A stretch of 42,166 nucleotides of DNA. Source: Saccoglossus kowalevskii. Lineage: Eukaryota > Hemichordata > Enteropneusta > Harrimaniidae. The translations under genes were made by a program, and so were the position numbers. Each line of letters starts with the position of its first letter. Positions within the stretch are counted from its first letter, which is position 1. The notes under the pieces were generated by a model, which was given only the letters and a program-made list of their open reading frames with translations, ran no database searches and was not told the origin of the DNA. Below are positions 23,693-33,989 of this stretch, one piece after another. Where the stretch lies: assembly GCF_000003605.2 (NCBI RefSeq), contig NW_003121418.1, positions 195,735 to 237,900 on the forward strand, in the 5' to 3' direction.

Positions 23693-24850
23693 ACACCCAG
23701 CCGATGTGGATATGGCGGGTTTACAAAAAATGGTGAATAAACAGCAGTGAACGAACTTTACAGTTGCACTTATTATTATTCAATGTCAAAAATATGTTGA
23801 TAGTCAGACAGTCGAGAGCCTCGTCTGAAATAAGACAATGCGCCAAATACTACAAACTCTTCGATTTATTACTAATCAATTAAAAAGTGTCAAACTAGAT
23901 GAGCATTCAATGAACCTATCGGACGGGGAGTCACCACCACCACCGCACACATACTCCCCGTTAATAGGGGTTATAGACTCGTTTTCAAGTTGTCGTATGA
24001 TGAACAGATATGGTTCATTTGCAAACATGTACTTCTTGCAGAGCGGCGTGGGACGGCAACGGTGGTAATTTTTTTATAAGATTGCAACTTCACGTCGGCT
24101 AACACCCCACCCATCCCCTCGTCTCAAATGGCCTGTCTCTTAAAAAGAGATACCGAAATACCGAAGTCGTAGATTTCGTGGTAAATCATTATTTCTGACT
24201 CGTTTAGTTGTTTGTGTTCAGTAACGCGTTTGAAGTTAACAACGCTCAACGCGCCGAACTGTTCTTTTATATACATGTACTTGCACGTGAATATAAAAAC
24301 AAAAGATCTACCAGAGTCACGGCCGTTGTGTATGGGCACGTAGTAATCTGAATCGGATTAGTATTACTACAATACGAAGACAGACTATACCGCTGATATT
24401 GTACCCCGATACGTGTTTCAAGACGACATGTAGTTGTCATGTCAGTATAAGCAAACACGGTCTTTTCAGGTGTATTTCGACAAGCCCTGTCCAAACACAA
24501 CGCGCTTTCATGTTATTAAAGTTAACACGACTGTGCATACAAACGTACACAGACATCCATCGTACAGCCCCCGTTCACTGTTGGTGAAACATCGCAATAA
24601 CAGATTTATGGCGACATCGCCTTTTTATGTGCTACAGCATATACATCTACCTTTAGACGTTGATTGATGGAGTTCCTTCAAATATCTCTTGAGTTACGAG
24701 TACGGAATACGTTTTTAATTAATATTATCCAAAAATAACAACACGAAACTGACCCCGGTACTAGCTGGAGTTGTATTGCATGCGCTCCGCCCGTATTGGC
24801 ATAACTCTGTCTTGGCAACCACGTTTGACGCGAACACTAAGATTAACACA
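23693..24850. other. Upstream region of the TKB-like gene
   Basis: It probably holds the promoter and 5' UTR of the gene starting at 24851. An in-frame upstream ATG at 24776 would add 25 residues but has a weak context (T at -3). Other short ORFs are not convincing. Confidence 0.45.
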
Positions 24851-25061
24851 ATGGCCACCCAGTACACGGACCATACGATTGCTGCTAAGTTCGTAACTCC
24901 ATTAATAAGACTTCGACAACTTTACCAAACCTTAGAGCCCCAGTTACCGATACTCGCGACTAATTTCCTAGTGATACTACCATCTATGTTGGGACTTTTC
25001 GAAGACGTTGTTTCATCCACTAACAACGAGGAGAGAATTACTCAACACTGGGCGAACGCAG
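24851..25061 (+). CDS. TKB-like gene exon 1
   Basis: Residues 1-70, donor GCAG|GTAAGA in phase 1. It encodes two predicted helices, around AAKFVTPLIRLRQLYQTLE and NFLVILPSMLGLFEDVV. It could start upstream if a non-coding first exon exists. Confidence 0.8.
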
Positions 25062-28000
25062 GTAAGAGGTACAGTGCATGATATGTGGCTGGAGCTTCGT
25101 GAATACAACACGTAATTCCGTGTATGATTTTCAAAGTGTGAACACGTCGTTGACCGCGTAATTTGTACTGAATTAATAACACTGTGTTAACCAGTATATG
25201 CAAGGCTAAACACCTTTTCAGACACAAGCTTGTGAAATCTACTTTCTCTGATACGTGATTCATTGCTCAGTTCTGATCTCTTCTAGATGTGGCGAAACTG
25301 TTAAGGGCGCTCTCCCATAAAATAAGAGTCCTCGGAAGACTGTTGTACTCCATCGGGACGAACGACACTAATATGCTTGGCTTTACACTGACCGACAATA
25401 TTCAGCAGTTGCAAGGATGTATGGCAGAGTTGGAGCAGATACGTAAGGTGACTTAGTGTTATGTTTATTGTGTAGGTATCGGGGCTGAAGTAACCTAGGT
25501 TTAAACGTAGGTTTTTCTGGTAAATTTGGAGATACGTTTTTAGAAAATAAGATTTCCAGCTTGTGACCACCTGAAACAAGAATGTACTCATGCCGCGCCA
25601 TATTTAATATTGTAGCAATGAGACTTGTTGTATAGAGACCCCGGTCAAAGACGCTGCGCGTACGCATTATCCTAGCTGAGTGTTGAGTTATTATGCTATC
25701 TCAACTCTCTGGGGAGCCTGTCCCTTAGAAATCATACTTGTACACGTGGGTTATACTAAAGGGCGACCGTATATCTCATCACACACATGCATTCCATGGT
25801 ATCGAACTCGAACACAACCCGATGTATATGTTGTTTCAGGAATTGTGCCAACTTGTTCTAGCCGAATCAATCACTAGCTCGATGCAAGAAGGAGCAATTG
25901 AAAAGGATGACGGTAAGACTTCACTGATCTCCGTATAAGTTACCACTCTGCTCAATATCAACGTCGTATTGTTTCACGTTGTCTCCCTAGTCGGCCTTTA
26001 TACTTAATACGGAGGTTGTCTGCCCGTGGCATTTTTCTATGTTGAGATATATTTGGTAGTAGAGTACCGATACGAACAAGATCTGTATAGAAAAATTGCT
26101 TTGTAATTATCGTTATCGATTTTGCCGCCAGCGCCACCAGTGGCGGAAGTAGTACAATGTTGTGATTGGGCAAAACATTCAGAAAGTCTTTTGATTGGTA
26201 AACAAAAACTGTCTCGGTTGCAAAATAATGGAAAAAAAGATAGTGTATACATATTTGTGGCTATTAACTTATATATTTAATTTTATAGCCAGAGCAGTGT
26301 GGGGGATCTGTTTCGGGAGAAATAATAAGGTATGTATGCATTTAATATTTCTTCTCAATTTGTTAATATTTGAAATAAATAATATAAATGCAGAAAGAAA
26401 TATTATACTAAATTATTGAATTGTAAAAAATACATATTCGACACACATATGGCTGCTAAGATCTCGTACAATTTGAAAGGTAGCCACGAGACTTGGATTA
26501 TGTCTCTCAAACAGTAGAGGTGATGGCGGGGGACATTGGAATGGTGTTTGATAGGGAAAAACAAGTCTCGGGATTTCTCGCTTTTAGCAAGAACTTGGCA
26601 ACCATTTGTGTCTACAGTCTATCGGTTGCTGTTCCACATAATAAGTCTTATTATTATTTTGAATATTTATAGCGGACGATAGACATGCCACTCCAACATG
26701 CCTGTTGTTGCAAAATAAATAAATAAAATGAATAACGTATTTTATTAATAAACGAAAATCTATTGCTGAAGGTGAACATACAAGAATTTCACAGAAAGGT
26801 GAATGAAATTCTCGGCGAAGAGTTACAGTGTAGCCCCGATGATTTGAAACTATTTTTCAAAGGTAAGTCATGGTGACATTTCTTGTTAAAATGTACGATG
26901 GAATATTTTTATTTAGTTTTGCCTGGTTTATACTTCACTTTTCATCAATCTAATTTTTAACAACTTTTTTCAAGGGATGACACATGCTACAGTGCATTCC
27001 ATACTGTTTTATTAAATAACATGAAATAATAACCAAACTTTAGGCTTGTTTGTGCATTTTAGCGAGGACAAACCAGTTTTTTTGAAATTTTGAAAAAAAC
27101 AAACTTCATCTTCTGTGATGACAGTGTTTACTCCTCGATTTAAAAAAAAAACTAAACAAACCACTGTTTTCATTTTTGTGAACGTTTCTTTAGAAATATA
27201 TTTTAATTTGTATTAAATTTTGCGAATTGCGTTCGCATGTATCACAAATTCATTTATACACAGGTCAGTTGATTCAACTTGAAATTGACAGCGCGAGTAG
27301 CCAATCAGCGATCGGTATTGAGTTACAGCCATAATTCCCCCGGGCCGCTGCAAACGTTAAAGCAACCGGTCTAGTCAGTGCTTTGTTAAGAGGGTGGAGT
27401 TACTTTATGTAGTAAAGTGGGTATGGTCCTGGCTTCTTCCAGTGCCTGGTCAGTGTCAACAGATGACGGGAATTTGAGAATGATGTACAGTAATTGTTGG
27501 TGTGTGTATGTGTGTGTGTGTGGGGGGGGGTATGTTGACCTTGGCTAGTACAGTACTTCTAATTAAATTAAAGCAGCCTTGTTGCAGCGGGAAGTTGTTT
27601 CGCATAGTGTTTCCCTCACTTATTTTCACTAGGCATTTAATATAACTATGTTGATGTTTTGAGAGCTTTTGTTCGGTTTTAATTCGCGAATCTTGCAGAG
27701 AAAATGAGTTTATTGTTATTTTACATGTTGACGTGGATTTAATTTACCGGATTTTACTTTTCAACGAAAATGGCGAAATTAAATACCAGGTAATGATTCA
27801 TGAGTTCACAGTATATCATCTTAGACACTGTGGTTGCTATGAGTCGAGCCCTCTATCGATAAAGCACCCCTGTGACGACATGGATGAAAAAGATGCAGTT
27901 CACAGTGCCAATATTGGTTTGATCTCTCACAGTAGCTGACCATCAATAACAAATCTCGTCATCCGGGTCATTTTGAAGACCCTTGTAACAACTTCACTGA

Positions 28001-31000
28001 CAGAACAACTCTAACGACATACCTTGATTGAGATTCGTCTTCGGACACCATATTGCACAAGATTTAACTTTCCCATAGGAAGATTAATATAATTCATGGC
28101 CGGAAAACCTGTATTCCGGATGTAAGCACTTGTTTACATTCTATCCACGAACTGTTAAAACTCGGGATTCAAAAAAACTGTTAAATGTTAAATGTTTACC
28201 AAACCAAAACCAACTTCACTTTTGTTTTCTTGTATTTCTTAACTAGATGATGCGGTAACAGTGGAGTCTTTTGTTACTATGGCAGCCATCCTGAACGCCA
28301 ACCACGTGAATATATCAACAAGTGGTCTCGTTGGTCCAGCAAAATCCATCAGTGATTTTATCCGATTACAGATAAGGCTTGGCCATTTGAGAGATGGAGT
28401 TGTTCGCGAGAGAATATCACCTGGTGCATCTTCTGCGATATCGAGAAGTTCGCAAAGCAGTCATGGTGAGGGTAAGGAGTTGACATCTGGGAAGATCCTC
28501 GCTGAAGATATTGGTCGCCACAAGTCTTGGATAAAACCGAAAATTGAAAAACTGTTCGGAGAGGTATTGATTGTTTGTTTATTTTTCTTGTACAAACCTC
28601 GCTTGTTCTGTTTTCTGAGAGAAAGACCTACTGGAATTCAAGTTTTGTAATAGATGCCGCACTGGGAACATACTAGTATACAATGTTCACTGTTCATAGC
28701 CGTCACGCCCTCCAGCGATAAAGATCCTCTATGTCGTAAACCGATGTATAATGGACGCCATTCACATAGCCAATATTTTTTTCATCAGACAATAATATTG
28801 GTTTTAGACAGATTACAAATTCTAAACGACAAATTACTACACAACCAAGCACAATATTGAACACGATTGCATTCTTAGAAAGATTTACTAAATGTTGTTT
28901 TTTTTATCTTATTTTTTCTTAGATATCAGCAATTTATAGGTGAGTACATACTCATATTATATTGATTAGACTTGTTTGGAAATGCCTGTAGAGAATCTGA
29001 TTTATACTAGTATATATTATAATTCGTAACATTGAAATCCGATAAACTGATGTGTGCTGTTTTGTCTTTTCTGCGAAAAAAGAGAAAAAGGGTTATTGCA
29101 CCGCAATGACTTGATTATCTTAAAGCGGGAGAGTCGTCACTTGCGCATGCGTCAGATGGCCAGAGCGAGTCATTGTTTACAACCAAGCGTCTACCCATGA
29201 GTCTTAGCGTTTTTAGCGTGTGTTGTTATCGTCGCTTGGTACTCAATTCCCGCGCGTGCGCAGTTGACGATTTAACTGAACGATATCGGATAGAGAATTC
29301 GCGGTGCCACGTCACGCATTCTCAATTGTTGGCAATGTGTCATATAACAATGAAGCACACACATTTTTTGTTCGTTGTTGTGTAACGACCCGCAGACAAC
29401 TTCCGTGCAATACACCTTTCGGTAGGGCACGCCCTCTAGCGACGGATCGGTTCTAATAAGTGGTTAGACATCGTTAATATTTGTTTTGATCTGTAGTCGT
29501 TCGTCAATGGGAAATAATGTTTTTGAAAGATGTGCCATACATCACACACACACGCAATTTATACCATGCTGATACTGTAAATCCACTGGTTTTAAATTTC
29601 GCAAAATTGAATTCATGTGAACATGTGAAATAACAATAGAACTCATTCTTTTTCTGCGAACGTCGTGAACTTAAAACCAAATGTAAATGGCTAAAACATC
29701 AAAATCGTGTATTCGTCAAATCAAAACTGCAAATACGCATGTGCAGTAATTGTGCAACTTGTGCACATGCGTATGAGGGTATTACACTATTTCATCGACC
29801 GAATATTCGGAGGTGTGCGACAAGAACAGTGTTTTCAGTGAGTGTATTGTCGGCAATATACAACATTAAACATTAAATTTTCTCGTCCATATTGTATCTT
29901 TAAAATGCTAAAAAAGCTCGGGAAAACTAAGCATAGCTTTAAAAATGGAATATGAGTGAGAATATTTTACCATAGAATTGTTAATATTGTTGTTCGATAA
30001 TGTATGTTGAAGAATAAAGTGGATTATATATGACAAACTATAAAGTCAAAAAACGTCGTTCTTGTAGCAGACAACTTGAAGTATATAAGAAACAATCAAA
30101 TTATGTAATACGCCTGCGCACTGATTGTTTTGGTACGTAACTCGCAATCAATGCACATGCGCATTAGTGTTTCTTTGTTTTTTGCATTTTTCAACCAACG
30201 AAAACTAAACGTGTGTTGCAGAATCACTAATTTTAGTTCATGATCTACTTTATTTCATAATATTGTCGAGTGACTGCAGACTTTTTTTCCACAGTCAGAT
30301 ATTTTCATTATTTCTATGTGGAAATATATTGATACTGTGGACAAAGTCTGCAGGTAATCGACAATACTTTGAAACAAAGTAGCTATTCAGTTGTACTAAG
30401 CTCAATACACGCAGAGCGATCTCAATGACCAAATCTTGTAATCTCTGTAATTATTACGTAATCCGCATGTATGACTCAGACCTCGATTGAAACACACAGG
30501 TTGTTCTACGGAGATATAACGGCATCGGAAGCCGAAAGGATTTTGGATGGTAAACAAGCGGGCAGTTATATACTTCGCTTTGCTTCTCCGAATCGCAGCC
30601 GTCTGTGCATATCAGTTGTACATTCAGTGCCCATACGGGATAAAGGAAGTTGGAAAGAGATGGTATGGAGACGAAACGTTATAGCTCACCACGATATCAT
30701 AGCCACCAGCGAAGGTATGTAACCGATATTTAGTCATTGTTACGTTTCTATGAGACGAGATTATACGACAGGTAATGTGATATTTGGAAAATAGTCGTGA
30801 AGTTTCTTGAGAACACGGGATATGAGGTCCCCCGGGGTACCACGCTTCACTAGGCTAGGCTGGTGTATGTGTTCCATTCGGCAATAACAGGAACTGTCGC
30901 CAACGAAGCTGTCTAATAAAACAACATGACGCTGTTCTGGAGCACTGTCATGAGTTCATCATGGTAGTTATAGTTTACGCGTCAGTTCAGAATATCCGTC

Positions 31001-33578
31001 GCGGCGCGCGGTGTTCGATATGGCCCCACTTGACGTACACAACGCGAGTAAAATGCCTTTTTGCAAGAAATCCGAGCGCTCGCTCAGACGTATGTTGCAC
31101 AAAAGTATGTATGTATGTTGGGTAGTCGGTGAACTTAGTAAGAGATCAGAGATTTTTTTAAAAGAAAAAAAACGAGAATAGATATGCATATAAAATAACA
31201 CCCAATAAAATGGTCGCATTGGAGAACCCAAACGCGACGAAATAGACACGCTCATGTCAACACTTATCAGCCAAGATAAACCATGATGTTATTATATGGG
31301 TCTCCTGCGATATAAAAAAAATACTTAGCACATTTTTTAAACGCTCATTGCACGACGACTGTAATGATGATCAATGGGAACGAGTGGAGGGTAACTAACA
31401 ATATTTCCGTGATCATCATTGGGCGTGACACGAAACAAGAGAATGGAGACAAGTGAATCGATCCATGGTCAGAGGATACAATATACGTTTATTGCCGGTA
31501 AAATAGATCAATGAGGATGGCGAAGATGCTTTAAAGTAACAATGGTGATATGATGACATCATACTCGAAAATGCAATAGATGAGCCCTATAGTGACAAAA
31601 CCCTTCTGTGACGTCAAAATGACGTACCAGAATTTGGGTTAAGTCATGAATACCGTTCAAATCGACCACTGTGCTTGGTTCGTCATCCAGAATATAGTAA
31701 TATCTTTCAAGAACATAATCTTCTTCATTTAATGAACGACTACAGCTCAAAACGATATCTACGATTTTAATGGCCCCTGTGTCATACATGTTCTAATACG
31801 TCGGCGTGAGAGGCGCCCGGTAATTAAAAAGATAAGAGCTCATACTGTTGCATTCACACCAGCAATTCTTACAAGAGGCGTAAATATGGCAGCCACTGGA
31901 TAAGGCATACAATGACACTGACTCAAGGTAGGCAATATTTCGGTTGACAGTATATTTCTGACTGCTGTGTACTTTTTAATCGAGCAATAATACTTGACAA
32001 TTCTTGGCCATGTAAATGTCATAATAGTATACATACTAATAAACGCGCTGGATCATGATTGGGTCTCTTGTTACCTCTATGTCGGCACCAATCAACATAT
32101 TTCGAGTTTAACAGCGTATACAGGTCGCTATAGCAACCTAAACTGACTCCAAATTTAACACACATTGCTTTCCTGCCTACTTTGAAATAGAATAAACTTG
32201 AACGTGACACTCAAATTCAGTTCATTTAAACCCCTTAACGCTGGCGCAACGTGTTTTTATCTGTTTTTTTTTTCTTGCACGTCGGCGTAAAGTGACTAAA
32301 ACAGTTGTGAGAACGGTAATTTAAGAAACTCGTCAATAGGGGGCGCGATTTACGTAAACCCGTATTTTGTGTTATATTTCCCGAAATCAAAAAAGATTCA
32401 GCCTTTATTCAAATTTGAATATCTAAGAACAAGAGCGTTTATGGCAATATTTATAACGCTGTAGATTATTACCGCAATTAGCTTAATTATCTGTCAGAAT
32501 AAATACGTTTGATGTTTGGCAATTGAAAGCATATATTTCCTGGTTTAGAGTCTCCTGTCGATGTGCCCCTCTCACGAGATCTCGCTGCAGGCCATGGTAC
32601 GAAGAACATACATCGAAAAGCTTACGTTGTTTTGGATACCGTCGAGAGCAGCGAATTGGCAGGCATGACATTGACACGCAGATCACCGCAAACCTGTGCT
32701 GAATAGCGCCACCTGTGTTGACACAATGCTGGCATGACGCAGGACAACCGACTAAAAATTGGCTACACAAGAACTTGAGATAGAGTATTGCTATCGTTGT
32801 TGAAATTCAACGCGCCTTGTCTCGAACATAGATGTTATTCATTCCACAGTATACGTAGAGTGCCTAAAAAGGGGACTTACTCGTATTGTTTCTACTACTG
32901 TAGGTTCAACACCACATCGAAAAGATGATATAAATGTTAGTGAGAGAACCGGGTTATGTCATCGGAGAAATCTGAATAGACATCAAGGTAGGGTAAAATA
33001 ATAATAATATGAGGTTAATATGAGGATACCACAAAGTATGCACGAAGACAGTACAGCGAGAGTATCAACCGACGCGCAGTGGTAAAACACAAATTCAGTT
33101 CTACATTAATGAGTGTTGCCACGCATTAAAGCAAAGACTATAGTATAGTCTTTGATTAAAGCAACTCGGTAGTCGCTCCGTGTCCTGTTTGATATGAGTC
33201 CCATGCGACGTATCCAGCGCATTGTTTGTTTGTTTGTTTACACATAGCTCGAAAGCGCGCTGTGTGTGGAATGTTGTCTTTATTAGGAATTATATTAAAA
33301 TATATCTAATATACATTTATGTACTTTATACGAGTCTAAAGTCTTCACATGTTCTTGTATAGATACTCACTTCGAACAATATTAGTGTGTTGTTGATTTC
33401 TTCTCGCACATAGAATACGATACGGTACAACACATTGTATTGTCATTGCAATTTACGCCAGGCACACTACTTCACAATGTGTGACACGCTTTATGATATT
33501 TGTTTTGCAGCTTACCGCGAGCTGGAACTACTTCTCGAAAGCTGTGACGAAATAGATGGGTACCTAACATGGCTATGA
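24851..33578 (+). CDS. CBL TKB-like SH2 protein without RING (10 exons, 425 aa)
   Basis: Exons are 24851-25061, 25287-25447, 25840-25912, 26289-26329, 26772-26862, 28247-28563, 28923-28939, 30500-30714, 32904-32987 and 33511-33578. All introns are GT..AG and the 1278 bases give 425 codons plus TGA. Residues 9-135 are amphipathic helices (helical bundle). Residues 149-208 resemble the CBL EF-hand part: ARAVWGICFGRNNKVNIQEF then, after CSPDDLKLF, DDAVTVESF. Both loops lack a full set of calcium ligands. Residues 209-298 are a Ser/Gly-rich insert. Residues 304-425 form an SH2 domain: FYGDITASEAERIL, GSYILRFAS with the phosphotyrosine Arg R330, IAHHDI with the betaD4 His H367, and a final helix YRELELLLES. 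CBL family members follow this module with a RING; here the protein ends. Function is inferred as a cytosolic phosphotyrosine adaptor. The main alternative is a STAT-like linker-SH2 relative. The start ATG has an ideal context (ACAATGG). Confidence 0.82.
25287..25447 (+). CDS. TKB-like gene exon 2
   Basis: Residues 71-124. The acceptor is CTTCTAG|ATG and the donor CGTAAG|GTGACT, a weaker donor. It encodes two further amphipathic helices (VAKLLRALSHKIRVLGRLL and DNIQQLQGCMAELEQIRK), giving the bundle appearance. Confidence 0.8.
25840..25912 (+). CDS. TKB-like gene exon 3
   Basis: Residues 125-148. The acceptor is TGTTTCAG|GAATTG and the donor GACG|GTAAGA. It continues the last bundle helix (ELCQLVLAESI) and enters the EF-like part with EKDD. 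Confidence 0.8.
26289..26329 (+). CDS. TKB-like gene exon 4 (41 nt)
   Basis: Residues 149-162. The acceptor is TTTATAG|CCAGA and the donor AATAAG|GTATGT. It encodes ARAVWGICFGRNNK, which lines up with the CBL motif A-x-x-F-W-R-K-A-F-G-E-K. Confidence 0.78.
26772..26862 (+). CDS. TKB-like gene exon 5
   Basis: Residues 163-192. The acceptor GCTGAAG|GTGAAC has a poor pyrimidine tract; the donor is AAAG|GTAAGT. It encodes VNIQEFHRKVNEILGEELQC then SPDDLKLFFK. The phase is right on both sides. Confidence 0.75.
28247..28563 (+). CDS. TKB-like gene exon 6
   Basis: Residues 193-298. The acceptor is TTAACTAG|ATGATG and the donor GGAGAG|GTATTG. It completes the second EF-like strand (AVTVESFVTMAAIL), then encodes a Ser-rich linker (SPGASSAISRSSQSSHGEG). 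Reading through the donor meets a stop at 28648-28650. Confidence 0.8.
28923..28939 (+). CDS. TKB-like gene exon 7, 17-nt microexon
   Basis: It lies between a pyrimidine-rich acceptor (TTTTTTCTTAG) and the strong donor AG|GTGAGT. It encodes ISAIY plus two bases of an Arg codon. Without it, exon 6 (phase 0) does not join exon 8, which needs two carried bases; with it the frame runs into the SH2 domain. Confidence 0.72.
29120..29276. mobile_element. MITE-like element, family B copy 3
   Basis: It begins TTAAAGCGGGAGAGTCGTCA then CTTGCGCATGCG. The right end, reversed, contains AATCGTCAACTGCGCACGCG. The start is identical to 13890 over 21 bases. It is in intron 7 of the TKB-like gene. Confidence 0.65.
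29575..29691. mobile_element. Small MITE with TA flanks
   Basis: The left end CTGTAAATCCACTGGTTTTA and the reversed right end GCCATTTACATTTGGTTTTA are imperfect inverted repeats; TA dinucleotides lie at 29573-29574 and 29692-29693. Related to the CTGTAAAAT elements. Confidence 0.5.
29733..29774. repeat. Perfect 13-bp hairpin
   Basis: ATACGCATGTGCA is mirrored exactly by TGCACATGCGTAT, with a 16-base loop that itself holds TTGTGCAA. Probably part of a repeat that also supplies CACATGCG near 30154. Confidence 0.7.
30152..30473. mobile_element. Long inverted-repeat (foldback) element before the SH2 exon
   Basis: The core arms at 30231-30310 and 30320-30397 match inverted at roughly 80-85% by eye, for example ATATTGTCGAGTGACTGCAG against, reversed, GTATTGTCGATTACCTGCAG. 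Weaker outer arms end at ACATGCGCATTA and, reversed, ACATGCGGATTA. It is in intron 7, ending about 25 bases before exon 8. Confidence 0.75.
30500..30714 (+). CDS. TKB-like gene exon 8 (SH2 core)
   Basis: Residues 304-375, donor GAAG|GTATGT. It carries GDITASEAERIL (alphaA), GSYILRFAS (betaB with R330), LCISVVHS (betaC) and IAHHDIIAT (betaD). The acceptor ACACACAG has few pyrimidines and sits about 25 bases after a large inverted repeat. Confidence 0.88.
30990..31100. mobile_element. Family A element copy 3 (diverged)
   Basis: It shares GTTCGATATGG, GACGTACACAACGCG and GTAAAATGC with the copies at 7366 and 11432, but both ends are eroded. It lies in intron 8 of the TKB-like gene. Confidence 0.55.
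32904..32987 (+). CDS. TKB-like gene exon 9
   Basis: Residues 376-403. The acceptor is CTACTGTAG|GTTCA and the donor CATCAAG|GTAGGG. It encodes a basic, low-similarity loop (STPHRKDDINVSERTG, then CHRRNLNRHQ) within the SH2 domain. This is the least certain exon, supported by phase and borders. Confidence 0.65.
33156..33272. mobile_element. Family A element copy 4 (diverged)
   Basis: It starts AAAGCAACTCGGTAGTCGCT and shares TGTCCTGTTTGATATGAGTC, GCGACGTAT and CTCGAAAGCGCGCTG with family A. A 10-base direct repeat ATTAAAGCAA sits at its start and 26 bases before it, around a palindrome at 33133-33153. Confidence 0.55.
33511..33578 (+). CDS. TKB-like gene exon 10 (last)
   Basis: Residues 404-425 and TGA. 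The acceptor is TGTTTTGCAG|CTTAC. AYRELELLLESCDEIDGYL then TWL fits the last SH2 helix. There is no RING finger downstream in frame. Confidence 0.75.
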
Positions 33579-33980
33579 TATTACAATAACATTAACTGTG
33601 TTCTCTGCTTTCTGCAACATCGTAACATTCACACGTCTATTACGCACCGGAATATACTAGTATGCAGGCGTCATTTTCATTTTCATTTCATTCAAGTATG
33701 ACAGATATAATTATAGATAGTACGTCATCAAATCATCCATATTATGTCCGCGTGATTCTGCTCAAGTATCGCGTGACTCTACTCAATCTTGAACAATTTC
33801 TTTTCGTTTGGTATTTATAAAGCACCGAGAAACACCACGAAACCGACAAAAAGGAAGGAAGATGACAGTAGTGCGTCACTATGACAATGAGTGCAGATGT
33901 ATCACTTTAACAAATCACTTTAACTGAATATCGTCCCTGCAATATTCACTGCTTATGCTGATATGTCATTGTTTTTTTGT

Positions 33981-33986
33981 AATAAA
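33981..33986 (+). terminator. Candidate polyadenylation signal of the TKB-like gene
   Basis: AATAAA about 400 bases after the stop codon, preceded by a T-run. It gives a plausible 3' UTR. Confidence 0.5.
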
Positions 33987-33989
33987 GCA

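Noticed and set aside
31559-31789. 76-codon minus-strand ORF in intron 8 of the TKB-like gene
   Set aside because: The composition is somewhat protein-like, but no family or flanking exon is recognised.
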